A stretch of 64,000 nt of DNA from Chlorophyllum brunneum (taxonomy: Eukaryota; Basidiomycota; Agaricomycetes; Agaricales; Agaricaceae): contig OY756145.1 in the NCBI GenBank assembly GCA_963576785.1, positions 2,294,001-2,358,000 of the forward strand, in the 5' to 3' direction. This document shows positions 47,397 through 59,982 of this stretch, piece after piece (within the stretch, counting starts at the first letter, position 1; each line of letters opens with the position of its first letter). Position numbers and translations under genes: made by a program. A model generated the notes under the pieces. The model had not been told where the DNA came from, ran no database searches, and saw only the letters and a list, made by a program, of their open reading frames with translations.

Positions 47397-48767
47397 TTAG
47401 CATCCCATAGTGACACCAGCATAAGGACCTAAGCAAGCAATTAGATATTCGGTGGAGCACTATGCGTTATCCAAATTGGGCGTACCATCGTGATCAGATA
47501 CCTTGGCCTCAAACACGTTCTTTGCGTCACCAACAATGCATTTTCCATCGGTATTATCTTGCCCAGGGCACGAAACAAAGGAACCATCACTGCTTTCGAT
47601 GTGAATCTCGCTGGCAGGGTGGTGAAAGCCTACGAAACGCCCAGGTATGATCGGCACGACGTCCTTTCTGGTGCCAGTTTAGTCCAGTTGCAAGGAAAGG
47701 ATTATTCGATTGTTGTGTTAGACTTACTTGTTGGTGATACGTGTGAACTTGACATTTGCATCTGCGAAGTCGGCAAGTTCTTGGTTCCCAACCTGTTGGT
47801 GGTGGTCCAAGTAAGACTCGAATGTGAGGTTTCATCCTTATAACCCAACTCACGCGAGGCATGCCATAAGTAACCATTTGAAGTTCAAGGCCAGGGATAT
47901 GGAGGGGAAGAAATATGGCGTCCAGAAGACTTATTGCGCCACCTATGGAAACATGAGGGGATTGAAAAAGCGGGAGTATCCCGTAACCTTACCAAGCGAA
48001 TGACCAACGATAGTGACATTGTTTGTGCTGTGGTCTTGCATCGTTTTCTGTACAGCCGCGAGTACATCCTGCGCCGTCCTATCAGAGGGTTTTGTCTTGG
48101 GATGGGGTCAGAGGAGAATCAATTGAGGCGTACTCTGCTTGTGAGTCGGCGAAGCCGTTATGGACCTTAATATCACTTGAGATTCCAGGGAACAAGTTCG
48201 AATCGAGGTTATCCAGGAAGAAATCAGCATCTGTTAGGAGCGGTAGGCTGAGGAAAAGTCAAAAATAGCCAGTCAAGACTAAATTTGTGAGGCACATACA
48301 TCTTTGATGGATCGGTCCCTTGGTGGGCAACAATGATGGTCTGAGAGGCCGAATTAGCAGAGAAAAGAGGGGGGTTAAGGTAAAAAAGCACATACGCTGA
48401 GATCTGGGTCGAATCCGACATACCAGAATTGTACATCAACACCGTCGCCGCCAGATGCGGTCGGTTGGAAGTGAGGATTGGCATCGCAGTTAGCTACAGA
48501 GAGGACAAGATACCGTAGAGAAGGTTAGAGCGTTGGGCATGCGATGTGTTCGCTATCGGTCCCCGCACCTCCGCAAGTCCAATCCTTCGTTTGAGTAGGT
48601 GAGCAGTACGCAGTGCTCGCAAAGAAAGTCAGAGGCTTAAACTTGTCGACGTCCGTCGTGGAAAGAGTCGAAAATGTTCCTTGTCGCGGAACAAGGGAGG
48701 TCGGTGCCGTAAGGACAGTACTTGCTCCGAGAAAAAGGGTAGCAAGTTGAAAGAGTGGATAAGCCAT
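47397..48767 (-). CDS. Secreted class-3 lipase (lipase 1)
   Basis: Class-3 lipases hydrolyse acylglycerols at oil-water interfaces. Signal peptide: MAYPLFQLATLFLGASTVLT. The mature part starts near the dibasic-like VPRQG. Domain: VDKFKPLTFFASTAYCSP, TKDWTCG, VQFWYVGFDPDLSTIIVAHQ with GTD (oxyanion-hole loop), LDNLDSNLFPGI, KVHNGFADSQAE, then VQKTMQDHSTNNVTIVGHSL with GHSLG at the nucleophile. Next are ISLLDAIFLPLHIPGLELQM, VTYGMPRVGNQELADFADAN, and KDVVPIIPGRFVGFHHPASE with catalytic Asp and His. CPGQDNTDGKCIVGDAKNVF holds a cysteine pair. The last exon, beyond an intron starting after DHDG, gives PYAGVTMGC and the stop at 47397-47399. Reading through instead would end early with TPNLDNA. It is opposite in strand to the other three lipases of the cluster. 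Confidence 0.86.
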
Positions 48768-51700
48768 TTGGTGACCAAGAATGATACGGGCCAGTTTAAC
48801 GGGAGAAGAGAAGAGAAGAAGGGATAATCAGGCCTGGGCTCACAGAGCAGGAAAGCTGGCAGTAACTAAGAATTGGATAGGTTCTGTCCTAGCATGAATG
48901 GTTAAAATATAGGGCACGGTAGGTGGGAAATTCTGTTGGGAAGGCATGAATGATCGCGCATGGATTGTTGTCATCAGGAAGAGATTGATGGTGAAGAGGG
49001 ACACCCTCACAGCCGTACCGTCGCCATCAACTGGGGAGATTCAAATTGTCATCAAGGAGGGTTATCCTACGAGTCAAGGCGGTGGTGATGGTTACGTAGT
49101 CCCTTGCAGATTGAGCACTGGCAGAGACCCCATTGAGACTTGCTGGGAACGACCCAGCTGAACTATGGCCCGTTCCAGGGAACCAAGACGAAGCGGCAGA
49201 ACCCTTGAGACTTTGCTGGTAGGGAGTAGGCGCTCGCGTGGGGAAGGTAGAACTCAACAGTGTGGGGATCTTGCGTGGATGACGACACTGTAGGCCATCT
49301 CAGATGGCAAGGTGTAACATCTTTCGAGCGCTGATCGCGGTCGCCGTTGAATCGCAGTTGCCGTTGATCCATGCTTTGGGGCTTGTATTCCACGCACGCC
49401 TCCGGAGTTTAGAAGACGAGCTCTTGTACTACTAGTCGCTTGACGATACGGTTGAATAGTCGTCACGCTCCTCACACTCTGCCAGATTTGACGTGACGAT
49501 TGAACAACATCCCTCTCTCTGCGCTTGAGTGCGGCTTATCTGACCCATCATAAATTACACGATTTTCTCGTTAGGCGCGCAAACTTTTCATCTCCTCAAC
49601 CTGATGAACCTCGGACCGCACAGACTACCGACAGATCCCAAATTGGGGTTGGAGTATTTGAGAGAGAGTCGAACGCCAGGTATGATATATGATACGCGAG
49701 ACGGTACTCTTGTTCAGAAATTCGGACGCTCAGCGATTCAAGACCATCCTTGGTGTATCACCTCCGGCTGTAGGCGGTAAAGGTTATCTTCTGTCACGTT
49801 CCCCTTAAATTACGAGTCTCCCGCCACGCGGCATCGAGGTGAAACGGGTTGGCGCTCTGACCCTAGTTCCAAGGGTTCTTTCCAAGGTGAGTGTGCTGTT
49901 TCTTGTCCGTCACGACCTTTCTTTTAGAGAGGCATGTGCAGGTTGCATTGGACTTGGGCTTGAGACAGATGGAATGGCTGTTCCTTACCTGCCACAATTA
50001 CTGGATTGTGTGCGGTCTTGTGAGGAATGACGACTATCCTTTCCATTGTCAAGGATATTCCTGTCTGAGCCCAGCGCGTAAGGCTCAAGTATGGAACTTG
50101 ATCTCGAAGAAGACAACGATCCCTTGCCTGAAGATGACATTGACGGTGGTTCTAGAGCGCATAGGGTAGTTCACGCAGAAGGACCGCTACCAGTTACCTG
50201 GCCACCCATTGTCATGTGGATGAGTGAGAATACCGAGTCTGAGCTAGCTGTTCGCCTATTCCTCGACAGATATTTATTGCTCGAGCTACTCGTCTATTCT
50301 TAAGTTACTTCGTCCTCCCCGAAATCGCCTGAGTTGTCAAGTATGGGTTCATCTCTACAGTATTCTAAAAATACGTTCTCTCTACCGCGGTGCGGGAGAA
50401 GTAGCAAAGACCGCACATACCTTACCCGCTCTGGAGGATCTGGGTCGACCCGCAATGTCTGGGAAGATAACAGTGGCGACATGTTCGTCGCCAAGGTCGT
50501 CGAGGGTTATGCTTTCTAGCAAAGGCTCCGTACGCCGATTCGCAATGGGTTCAACATTTACATTACGTATTTCAATCTGTTCAATTATACGATCGCATTT
50601 CTCCGTGCTGCCTTGGGGCGTTTGAGGGTAAACACATGGACGCACTCGTCACTCGTCCTTGATTTAGGTGATGGCATCGTAAATGAGTGGGTAAGCAGTA
50701 GCAATATCATACCGGATTAATCACCTCCGTTGGTTAATATTATTTCTTGCGGATCCCGGTACAGGGCTGGTACAAGACCTCTATCGCATTTGAATAGTAC
50801 ATGGAAACCTCGTGTTCGCGGACGTGGATGTTGTCATCGATCGGGTGGTAGGATGCATATCCGCAAGGAGAGCATTGGCTAAAGAACTCACTCCCTTAGT
50901 TGATTAAATGTAAATAAGGTCGGCCAAACGGGCATTCAAGCTGCTTCCGCCAGAAGCGGGGTGTGTTCTGAACCGCAAAAATTGCGAAAATTCTTAGGGA
51001 AAGACAACCCCTTCAAAACAGTTGGAAAAAAATAGGATGAAACTTATTCATTATCAGATCGAGGGTACTCAGTTACGATCCACTTAAGGCTATCTGTTGG
51101 GTACACTTTTTCAAAGATTCACTCCGTCCCGGTTAAGCTCTCAGAGATGCTGGGTATATTATAAAGGACCTTGAGAATAAGTTTGCAGGTTTGATCAAAA
51201 GCTGGTCAAATAGAATTTGTCGCTGCCGATGGCATCATTAATACAACTTCAGTGCCTTGATTTCATAAGGTAAAAATAATTTTTGTTCATGTCCAGCATA
51301 ACGGTCACTACCTTTTGATGTGGGGCAGACAAAGTTTCCTGGGGTAAAGATCACGATTGCCGTCCGTGCTTTTAGCTACTATCGGTACGGCTTCTTGGAA
51401 TGGCGTTGCCTACACTGTTGAGTACTGTCCTCACGTATACCCTGAAGACCACTGGTTGGTGAGTCACGACGGAGTGTATGATGGTGAGCCCAGGTGATGG
51501 GGTGGGTAACAGTGAGGTTATAGTGTATACAATTCGGACACGGAATGCCGCGCTGGGGTATAGACAATCGGGTGCTGAGCCTGGGCTGCACTCGTAATCC
51601 AGGGCACGTCGAAAACAATCAGGATACCCTAGCGTCTGCACGGCAACTCATGTCACAGGAGCAACCAATGAGTCGCCAAAGCAGCAGCGAGCAATGGGGT

Positions 51701-52204
51701 AAGGATCATCGATCATTGATCAAGTCTTCCCTTCATGAATGTGGGAACTAAAATCTCCACCCATTCCACCAGTCAGCACTTGCTAATCCAGACAATGTGC
51801 ATGGTTCTGGACACAAATATCTGACCTACATGGATTGATGATCAAATGCAACCCAGCTGGTATTGCCTCAGAACACTCAGCGTTTGGCTCAAGAAACACC
51901 GATTGGGTCCGCATCTTCCCAAGTCTTCTGTCATCGTGTGGTCGAAGAATGTCGGTTCTACGGCTCATACCTCCGTCAATGCTGTTTGTGGTCGGCTGAC
52001 GTCTGCTCCCCACCCAGTCCAGCATGGTCCAGAAGTTTGGAAGCCCTATTTTTGCCTAGTTCGCTCCAATGTGACTTACGCAATCATGCGTTCACTATAA
52101 TTTTTGGGCGTTAGAGTGCCTGTTCCTTGTTCTTGTCTATCCTTACACTCCTTTAAATCTCGCTGGAGTGTTGGGCAAGGTTCTTCACCGAATTTTCGTC
52201 CACA
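48768..52204. other. Long gene-poor stretch
   Basis: About 3.4 kb between lipase 1 and the GH5 gene, which are divergent. Many short open frames occur on both strands (for example a minus-strand frame at 49027-49257 with PTRAPTPYQQSLKGS), but none shows a domain, signal peptide or in-frame exon join. This may be old degraded sequence. I recognise no terminal repeats. Confidence 0.4.
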
Positions 52205-54408
52205 ATGCCTTCCACTCTCTTGTATCTATTCGCACTAGCCACCACTCTTTCCATCTCCCTCACCGTCAAAGCTGCATTTCCCCCAAAGATTCACGGTGTC
52301 AACCTTGGCTCTTGGTACGCCTCACCAACGAATTGGATATTCCTTCCTCACGCATTCTCAGGCTTGTCCTTGAACCATGGATGCTTCCCCAAGGTAAGTT
52401 CAGTTATGTGGCATCAATTGTACGCTTTTCTGAAGAGATTCGTTACAGAATGGATTGATATGGGTGGACAGCAGTGCAGTGACTGCTCAAAATGTATTGC
52501 CTCTGAGTTGTATGTCGGTATCTATTTGTTTTCGGCTTGTGATTCATCATCTTTCCTGTCAGCGAGTTTGCGAAAGCCTTTCCAAAAACTGTTGATGACA
52601 AGTTCAATGCCCACTGGCACGTAGATCACCTATCAATTAGCGACTATCTTGGTTGACGTTCAGCATTTTCAGGAACTCTTGGTTCAATCAGTCGGATGTT
52701 GATGACCTTGTTGGCGTTGGGATCAACACCGTCAGGATCCCGGTGTGTATATGCGCCTCCCCCGAACGAGGAACCCGATACTTACGAGTCCTAAGCTTGG
52801 TTTTTGGATTGTTGAAGACCTAGTTGACCGTACTCAGGAGTTTTACCCGCGTGGTGGTATAAAGCAACTTGTAAGCCGACCCTGACCTAAGGTTTACCCG
52901 ACACTAATTGCCGAATTGAATTCAGCGTCGCGGCCTTGAACAACTCAAGGATGCTGGAATTGTTGCAATCCTCGATCACCATGCCCTACCTGGTGTTCAA
53001 GATCCACAGCAAATGTTCACTGGGAGATGCACTACGGACGTCGAATTCTATGTAGGTTTCACTTTACGGGCATAACTACGCTGATCTGACGATGGGGTAT
53101 AGACCCCACACAATTACCACAGAGCGTTAATCTGGACAGCTGTCATGACAGCTCTCTCCCACCTTGATCCTAGCTTCGGATCAGTCACCGCCATTGAGGC
53201 TGTCAACGAACCAATCATGGACGCGAGTCAAACGCCTGGGTATGGTGACTGTAAGTTCCATGCACATGTTTTTGGAGCGTTAACCAACTGGCCCGAAGTC
53301 CAGAAACATTTTGTTGAGGTCGTCCGTGCTGTCGAACTCGCCCTTGGTATACGCCTTCCTGATTATGAGGCCAAATCCAAAGGCCTATCCGCCTCAGCCA
53401 ACTTTACGGTTTCTCTTAATGCAGTTTGCAATCAGAATATTTTTGATACAGAGGTTGCGTCTGCCCTGCTGGATGCTATCCCAATCATTGTGAAGATCGC
53501 TACTGAACTCCGCATTTCACCCATCCTCGATTTTTCCCGAAAGCCCCATCTTCAAGCAGATCCTCTCTTCACCAAGTACGTATTTCAGCCTTCTTGCAAG
53601 GCCATTGGACTAAGTGGCCTGCTGGGGCGATACTCAGCTTCATGGATATCAACTGGCAAAACAATAACCCTAGCAATCCTGCTGATGCTGCAATCGGGTC
53701 CCAGATTTATGACAATCATTTGTATTATTCGTAAGTAGCGATATTTATGCTGATAGCTCATTCTGAAACCATATCCAGCTTCGGGGTAAATTTTATAGCC
53801 TTCCGTAAACCTCAGTCACTCAATACTCGATACAGGGTGTAGCCGACCCTAACCCGGAGGCGTACTTAGAAAGCGTTTGCAGTCAGTTGAATAATTTCTT
53901 TCGCGTCTGCGCTTTCTGATGGCTTTCTAAGACCTTGATCGTATTGAGAACGACGCGGCTCTTAGGAACAGTCCCTTGTTCTTTGGAGGTGATTTCGATA
54001 GCTCGTTCTTGGTGATCATCTAGCTTAAGTACTTCTGTCCGCACAGAATGGGGGCTTCCGACACAATTCCAAGCATCCGATGACTTCCTGTTCAAATGGG
54101 CCGATGCTCAGAAGCTTTCCTACAGCAAGGGCGCAGGATGGATCGTGAGCTGTCTCCCCAGCATTTCGAAGACTTGACTTGTCCTCTAAATATCGTCACG
54201 TACAGTTCTGGAACTTCAAGGTCGAGATTTCGGATCTGGCTGGAGATTTGGCCAGGCAGTGGTGAGTCCAGCGGCAGCGTTCCAAAAGGTTCGATACATA
54301 TCTCTATGCTCTAGGTCGTACATGGAAGGAATCAGACGTGGCTACCTCACCAAGGACCCTTCCAAGCTCAATGATCCAAAAGTCTGCGATCCCTACGTCA
54401 AATCCTAA
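52205..54408 (+). CDS. Secreted glycoside hydrolase family 5 beta-glucanase (exo-1,3-glucanase-like)
   Basis: Signal peptide MPSTLLYLFALATTLSISLT is followed by AAFPPKIHGVNLGSWYASPT, the GH5 opening strand. Then EWIDMGGQQCSDCSKCIASE, WFNQSDVDDLVGVGINTVRI, LGFWIVEDLVDR, FYPRGGIKQL, QLKDAGIVAILDHHALPGVQ, and SVTAIEAVNEPIMD with the acid/base Glu in NEP. FMDINWQNNNPSNPADAAIG and YDNHLYYSFG follow. The nucleophile is in SPLFFGEWGLPTQFQASDDF, where the GAA codon is split by an intron (GGAG, then AATGGG). Last come FKWADAQKLSYSKGAGWI, FWNFKVEISDLAGDLARQW, and SYMEGIRRGYLTKDPSKLND, ending DPYVKS. Reading without that intron looks broken, but spliced the gene appears complete. Such enzymes act on fungal cell-wall beta-glucans outside the cell. 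Confidence 0.86.
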
Positions 54409-55589
54409 ATGCAAACCTCTCGGGTTACGCCGACATGACCGACATCGGATTCTCATGTGTCCAAGTCTATCTTTATTTTTTTTAATGACATACCCTCTTT
54501 GATTCCACTCTATGGTCAAGAAGCCTGGGACCGAACCTGTTCCCGTTGGATGCTCCTTGCAATATCCCCACTGCTTAAAAATATGATCTTGAGACCCCGA
54601 AATGCTGGGTGACCCCTCCTGCAGCTCCCCGGTCCATCCTTGAGTCTCGCGCCCTCGGAATCTTTAGTAATTTTGAATGCAGAGCGGTGGTATCCCCCGA
54701 ACATCTTATAGCCCCTACACCCAACCGAATTTTCTTGGGTTAGCAAGCAAGTATCAACTAACAAATCACCGGCGGGGTCGATGATGAATTACGTGCTTTT
54801 GTATTGCTAGCTCAGTAGAATCAGGTCCCTTGAATAAAAGGAGCCGTGCTACAGACGGGGGACACGGTCGCCAAGAAATGAAACGGGGTAACGACCAATT
54901 GACAACTATAGTTGACTTCGTCGTGGATAATAGCACAAGCTGTGCCTGTAGAGACCCATATCGTGCTTCTGCTCTTCCAATCATCAGCACAGATACCCAC
55001 TGTCTCCGGCGTCATCCCACTGTGTTGGTACCCCCCCAAACCATTGCGTTCTGGCCGCTGATCATATCCCACATGCATCACGGTCTTGGGATCCTCAGCC
55101 CATGTTGCCAAATCTCACGGTCCTCATGAATATGGGTGAACTCTGGCCCCCGGCGTAGAAAAGGTTCATTTCTGGGTGGGTCTTGTTGTTGGTACTCATC
55201 TATTTCAACTGATGGAAGAAGTGAAACCATGCTTCACTTCTCTGGGTCAATTGACCCAGGCCGAGTGCACGTGGGACACAGTGAGCATGTGTTCATTGCC
55301 CACAAGCCACTACTTCTTCAGTGGGAAAGAGAATTACGCCCTGTCTAGGACATATGTTGTTGGCGCAAGGAGGGATCTTAGGATGGGCTACTGGGTTATG
55401 TCGAGGAACATCGAGGGCAGTAATGTTGTGCTTTGATATAGGTCAAGGATCTACAGCAAGAATAGACTGAGGTAGGCATGATGGTTCCAGACGCCCACTT
55501 CCACATTCCTATTTTTATCTTCTGACTGACCTTCTCTTCTTTTGATTGGCCCAATTAACAGACTTGAGCAACAGCCCGTTCTTCTGTAC
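54409..55589. other. Gene-poor stretch before lipase 2
   Basis: About 1.2 kb. A minus-strand frame (MATWAEDPKTVMHVGYDQRP, to about 54821) and a plus-strand frame near 55176-55436 are open, but neither is supported by a motif or a splice join. No mobile element is recognised. Confidence 0.4.
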
Positions 55590-55596
55590 TATAAAA
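55590..55596 (+). promoter_or_regulatory. TATA box of lipase 2
   Basis: TATAAAA lies 55 bp upstream of the lipase 2 ATG (55651): a perfect match to the consensus at a plausible distance for an inducible secreted enzyme. Confidence 0.5.
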
Positions 55597-55650
55597 TCCG
55601 GGATTCATGAATCGTTTTACCTCCGCTTTCCTCGTGGGCGACCTATCGCC

Positions 55651-57051
55651 ATGGCCAAGTTTAACTTTGTCTCTGTGTTTTTGGCTGTTCTCGCTGCTTC
55701 TGGTGCCCTAGCCGCTCCGGCTCTCGACAAACGGCAGTCTATCACAACTTTGACAGCTGCCCAGGTCGCTGTTTTCAAGCCGTTTTCATGGTTTGCTGCC
55801 TCAGCATATTGCAATCCATCAGTGACGAAGACTTGGAGCTGTGGTTGTGAGCTTCACATTTCATCGACCTCTATCGTACTCGTCTGATAGCGTAACAGCC
55901 AACTGTAACGCTAATTCTGATTTCATTCCTGTTGCGTCTGGGGGTGATGGTTCCTCTGTTCAATTCTGTGAGCGTTCAAATGTTTTGGGTCTTACAACAG
56001 CTGACCAGAATTGAAGGGTATGTCGGGTACTCCCCGTCCCAACAGACAGTCATAGTCGCCCACCAGGGAACGGACACGTCTCAAATGTAATTCCCACCAA
56101 GACAGGACCAGTCGTGCACATACTTACTCGTATATCCTAGTGAAGCTGATGCGACCGATGCCGACATAATCAGAAGAAGTCTGAACGCAGACCTGTTCCC
56201 AGGAGTTTCTTCAGATGTAGGTGTCCATGGCGGATTTGCTGACGAGCAAGAAAAGTAAGTCGGTTGTAGCTTTTGGTCTGCCGGGATGACTTAACATGTC
56301 CTCGATGCACAGGACTGCGACGCAAGTATTGTCCGCAGTCAGGACCGCGATTTCTGCTCACGGTGCAAAGAAAGTAACCATTGTAGGGCACTCTCTAGGT
56401 AGGTATCTTAAGGCCTTTCTTGTTTCTGGCTCGTCAACCTAACGCACCGGTACTGCGGTATCTTATCATAGGTGCTGCAATCTCCTTGATCGATTCGGTG
56501 TACCTTCCGCTTCACATTAGCGGTGTCACCTTCCGTACAATCACTTATGGAATGCCTAGGGTACGTCACTTTTCCTTTATTATTAACCTGATAGCTTACC
56601 ATCGGTGCAGGTCGGCAACCAAGACTTCGCTGACTATGTTGATGCCCACCTGGATTTGACCCACATCAATAACAAGTACATAAACCTTCACATTTCTGTT
56701 CGTTGAAAAAGACACTGATCAGAGAGCTCCATCTAGGGAAGATATTGTTCCCATCGTACCAGGTATATCCTGAATCCCTAACTTCTGCACCCTTATACTG
56801 AAAAAGTGCAAGGCCGATTCCTGGGCTATCATCACCCATCTGGTGAAATTCACATTCAGGATTCCGGTGCTTGGATGGCTTGTCCAGGTATGTATATGTA
56901 GTACGAGAGCTAGGACGACAACTTATTGATTGCCGGAACAGGCCAGGATAACACCAGCGATCTATGCATCGTAGGAGACGTGGGTAACATCTTCGAGGGC
57001 GAGTCTGGTGACCATGCTGGACCTTACGACGGGGTTCGCATGGGGTGCTGA
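55651..57051 (+). CDS. Secreted class-3 lipase (lipase 2)
   Basis: Signal peptide MAKFNFVSVFLAVLAASGAL, then AAPALDKRQ with a KR processing site. Domain: AAQVAVFKPFSWFAASAYCN, TKTWSCG, FIPVASGGDGSSVQF, WYVGYSPSQQTVIVAHQGTD, LNADLFPGVSSDVGVHGGFA, and VRTAISAHGAKKVTIVGHSL with nucleophile GHSLG. Then AAISLIDSVYLPLHISGVTF, ITYGMPRVGNQDFADYVDAH, EDIVPIVPGRFLGYHHPSGE with Asp and His, DSGAWMACPG, DNTSDLCIVGDVGNIFEGES, and GDHAGPYDGVRMGC. Full set of catalytic motifs; many short introns, all joining in frame. It is closest to lipase 1 in the HQGTD and GMPR motifs. Its last exon is duplicated at 59892-59982. Confidence 0.88.
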
Positions 57052-58935
57052 GTTGCGAAACCTTCACGCTTACCTCAGGTTGTTGTAAAGTAAATGTATT
57101 CGTTATGACCAAATGTTTCTGCCTGGCCCGGGCCTGACTTCGTTACGGACGTTGCACTGCAGCGTAGAGAAACAATAAAGGTGAGGTTGGCAGTGTAAAA
57201 AGCGTGATCGACGATACATATATAGGACCAAATCATCTAAGAATGAGCGCATGCCGAGCCGTTTGATCAACTACGTTGGTCAACTCTCTCTACTTTGATC
57301 TGCTCAATGAAACCATGGATGGAAATTTCACGACGCGCGTACGGCATATACGGCATCTGGGTGAGAGTTCCCTCGTCTATCAGAATGGATCTCTCTTTGT
57401 TGAAAGATCATCAAGAATACCTGTCGTCCTTGGCATTACTTTCAACGATCATTGGGAATGGGCAATTTGTATCCTACGACGGAGAAACATCCCAGAAAGG
57501 ATGAATTAGCTTTGGGCTCACAGGTTCAAAAGGCCCCCAAGGTCCTTCCACCGTCTTTCAGGCTCCTTGGTTACCCCCCTGCGACTGATCACGATGTTTG
57601 CTTCTCGTCTGGTCACTCTCTTACTTGCCTATGTACTAGTTGCAGTCACCGTTAGCGCTGTGCCTACACAGGAGGGTACTGCAGGAGGGGGTACTCCGAA
57701 CTTTGTCGCGCGCGGAAAGCAAACTCCTATCCCTTTGACGGACGCTCAAGTAGCATCTTACAGGCCCTATACCAACTACGCTGCTGTGGCCGCTTGTGGA
57801 CCTGCTGTTGCCTTAGCGTGGAACTGTGGTAGTGAGTTCTATTATTACCTTCTATAACCACGGTGTTGATCATTTCCTGATAGGCAGATGTGCCGCCAAC
57901 TCACAATTTAAGCCAGTTGCTGCTGGTGGTGACAGCGGCGCTGTACAATTCTGGTATGTTGGCTACGACCCGACTCTTGCAAGTGTCATCGTCAGTTTCG
58001 AGGGAACTAATATCACGAAAATGTACGTGAAAATATATGAGATCACTACCGTGGAAGTGTTAGCTTAGGATGCTTCAGTGAACCTATCCTCACCGATGCC
58101 GATGCCCTCCTTACTCCTCTCCCTCCTGACCTCTTTCCAGGCTTTAGTAGCAACATCAGAACCCATATGGGATTCGCCCATGCCCAATCAGTGTAACTAT
58201 TCCTTCCTTGCCGTTCTTTCAATCTGTTATTCAAGGTATTTGCGTTAGCTCTGCTTCCCCTGTTCTTGCAGCCGTGAGGAAAACCATGTCCGAATTCAAT
58301 GCTACCCGTGTTGCTGTTACCGGCCACTCCCTCGGTCAGTTCTTTCTTTACCTTCCGCGTCCTTGCGGGTAATCTAATATGCTTTTTATAGGTGCTGCTA
58401 TCGCCACTATTTCCATCGTTCACCTAAAACTTAACCTTCCTTCAACCACCACGTTTAAACTTGTCAACTATGGTTCCCCTCGCGTTGGAAACCAAGGGTT
58501 TGTTGACTATGTGAATGCCAACTTCCCCGGTGCTGTAGCTCGTATCGCCAATCGGTTGGTCTCCCCGAAAATATTTTACGGTTGAGGAATCCTGAACTTA
58601 CTTTAAACAGATATGACTTCGTTCCCATCTTCTTCCCCCGTGTCCTTGGCTTTGCTCACGTTGAGGGTGAAATCCATATTTTGAATAACCTGGCTTGGGA
58701 CTCTTGCCCGGGCCAAGACAACACTGATGCCAATTGTTCGATTGGATATGTCCCTAATGCTGCTGTGGGTATCGTTGACTTTCTCCAACGCGACGACCAC
58801 GGTGGTCCATACGATGGTGTCCCAATGGGTTGCTAAAGAGTCATCAATGGGAACCAGCGGCCAGGAATGTAGAGTAGTATATCCTCTGTTCATATTACGC
58901 GTATCCCGAATTACTATGTTGAAGAACTCATTGCC
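56961..58935. repeat. Direct duplication, unit A (lipase 2 last exon + lipase 3)
   Basis: This stretch matches 59892-61870 almost base for base over coding, intron and most intergenic sequence. It starts inside the lipase 2 3' end (TCTATGCATCGTAGGAGACG) and ends shortly after lipase 3. The offset varies only between about 2931 and 2938 bp, because of small indels. Confidence 0.9.
57594..58836 (+). CDS. Secreted class-3 lipase (lipase 3)
   Basis: Signal peptide MFASRLVTLLLAYVLVAVTV, then SAVPTQEGTAGGGTPNFVAR. Domain: PLTDAQVASYRPYTNYAAVA, ALAWNCG, FKPVAAGGDSGAVQFWYVGY, LASVIVSFEGTNITK (oxyanion loop EGTN), EPILTDADALLTPLPPDLFP, SSNIRTHMGFAHAQS, VLAAVRKTMSEFNATRVAVT with nucleophile GHSLG. Then AIATISIVHLKLNLPSTTTF, LVNYGSPRVGNQGFVDYVNA, YDFVPIFFPRVLGFAHVEGE with Asp and His, CPGQDNTDANCSIGYVPNAA, and DDHGGPYDGVPMGC. 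The acceptor before EPIL is GCTTCAG. It differs from lipases 1 and 2 in EGTN (versus QGTD) and GSPR (versus GMPR). It lies about 540 bp downstream of lipase 2. Confidence 0.88.
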
Positions 58936-59197
58936 GGAGCCGCCGTTGACGCATATGTCGTTACTGGGGGTAGGTAAATGTCATGGAGAGTAGGTCAGTT
59001 TGTACTTGTTTATACCTTCCCTATGATGGTGGTCCTGGCACACTCAGGCTTATTCTGGGTCAGGATCCCCTCCGGATTTTGTAGGGGGCGTGTTAATTGG
59101 AGGGTGATGGTAAGTACCACAAATCTACTAAGATCAATATCCAAAAGTAGATGTTACACAGTGTGTCACACATCCAGTCACATAATTTATTGACATG

Positions 59198-59891
59198 CCT
59201 ATCTATCACTAAGATAGGGCTCATGCAAGCCTAAATCGCAGTATGTAGTGTGATGATTCTGCGACAGTCATCAAGCGATGAGTGGGAATGTGGCCCATAC
59301 TGAATGGGCTAATTATAACTTAATATAGAACACCAGAGTCATACTACAGGTAAATAGCAACCCACCAAAAAATGGCCTTCAAATGAAACACTCAAGAAGC
59401 AACTCAAAGTGTGTCTCAACCCAAAATGCAATACTCTCTAATGCAATCAGATTTGAACAAAAAAGCTATAAAGAAAAACTAGAAACCTGGAAATGCCTCT
59501 TGGGGGGTGGAGCCAGTCTTAAAAAAGACTGAACAAGCAATTCCAGGGTTTTAGTGGGTAACCAATGCTTCAAAAACTCTCTAAACGAACCACCAGATAA
59601 CAGATAACAGGAGTCCCACACTGCCAGCGAGGCGTGCATTAAGCATTTCCCCTGGGGTGGACACTTACCATGGTCAAATCGATGCCTAGCGGATAAGAGG
59701 GACTGACCTCCGGCTTGAGCTGGTCTTAAACCGAGAGCTGGTTGTCAATTGCCTTAAGTCACCAACGCTCCACCCAAAAAAAAAAAAGAACAGGTCAAGG
59801 AAAGAGAAAAGACAAGTCAAAGGGAAGCATACGGTAATAGTGAGTAAGAAAAGGAAATGAGACCGTATTACACAGTCATTGTTCGTAACAA
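59198..59891. other. Unduplicated spacer between duplication units, with A-rich tract
   Basis: About 700 bp that does not match the flanking units. It is A-rich on the plus strand in its first half. It then holds GGTCAAATCGATGCC (near 59673), which loosely resembles a polymerase III B box, and an uninterrupted A-run after CTCCACCC near 59768. The arrangement hints at a SINE or other retroposed insert, but no A box or target duplication is clear. Confidence 0.25.
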
Positions 59892-59982
59892 TCTATGCAT
59901 TGTAGGAGACGTGGGTAACATCTTCGAGGGCGAGTCTGGTGACCATGCTGGACCTTACGACGGGGTTCGCATGGGGCGCTGA
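59892..59982 (+). pseudogene. Orphan copy of the lipase 2 last exon
   Basis: The frame VGDVGNIFEGESGDHAGPYD, GVRM is repeated from lipase 2, but no upstream lipase exons are present, and TGC of the terminal Cys has become CGC (MGR instead of MGC). It marks the left end of duplication unit B and cannot be expressed as a lipase by itself. Confidence 0.85.

Noticed and set aside
47460..47657. Alternative lipase 1 C-terminus ending TPNLDNA
   Set aside because: A GT donor after DHDG and an acceptor near 47424 give the conserved PYAGVTMGC ending, so this is intron read-through.
48180..48200. GTTCGAATC resembling a tRNA T-loop
   Set aside because: It lies in lipase 1 coding sequence (LDSNLFPG) and no cloverleaf can be drawn.
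53820..54060. Apparent stop codons in the GH5 gene
   Set aside because: They lie in introns; after splicing the FFGEWGLPTQF motif is restored.
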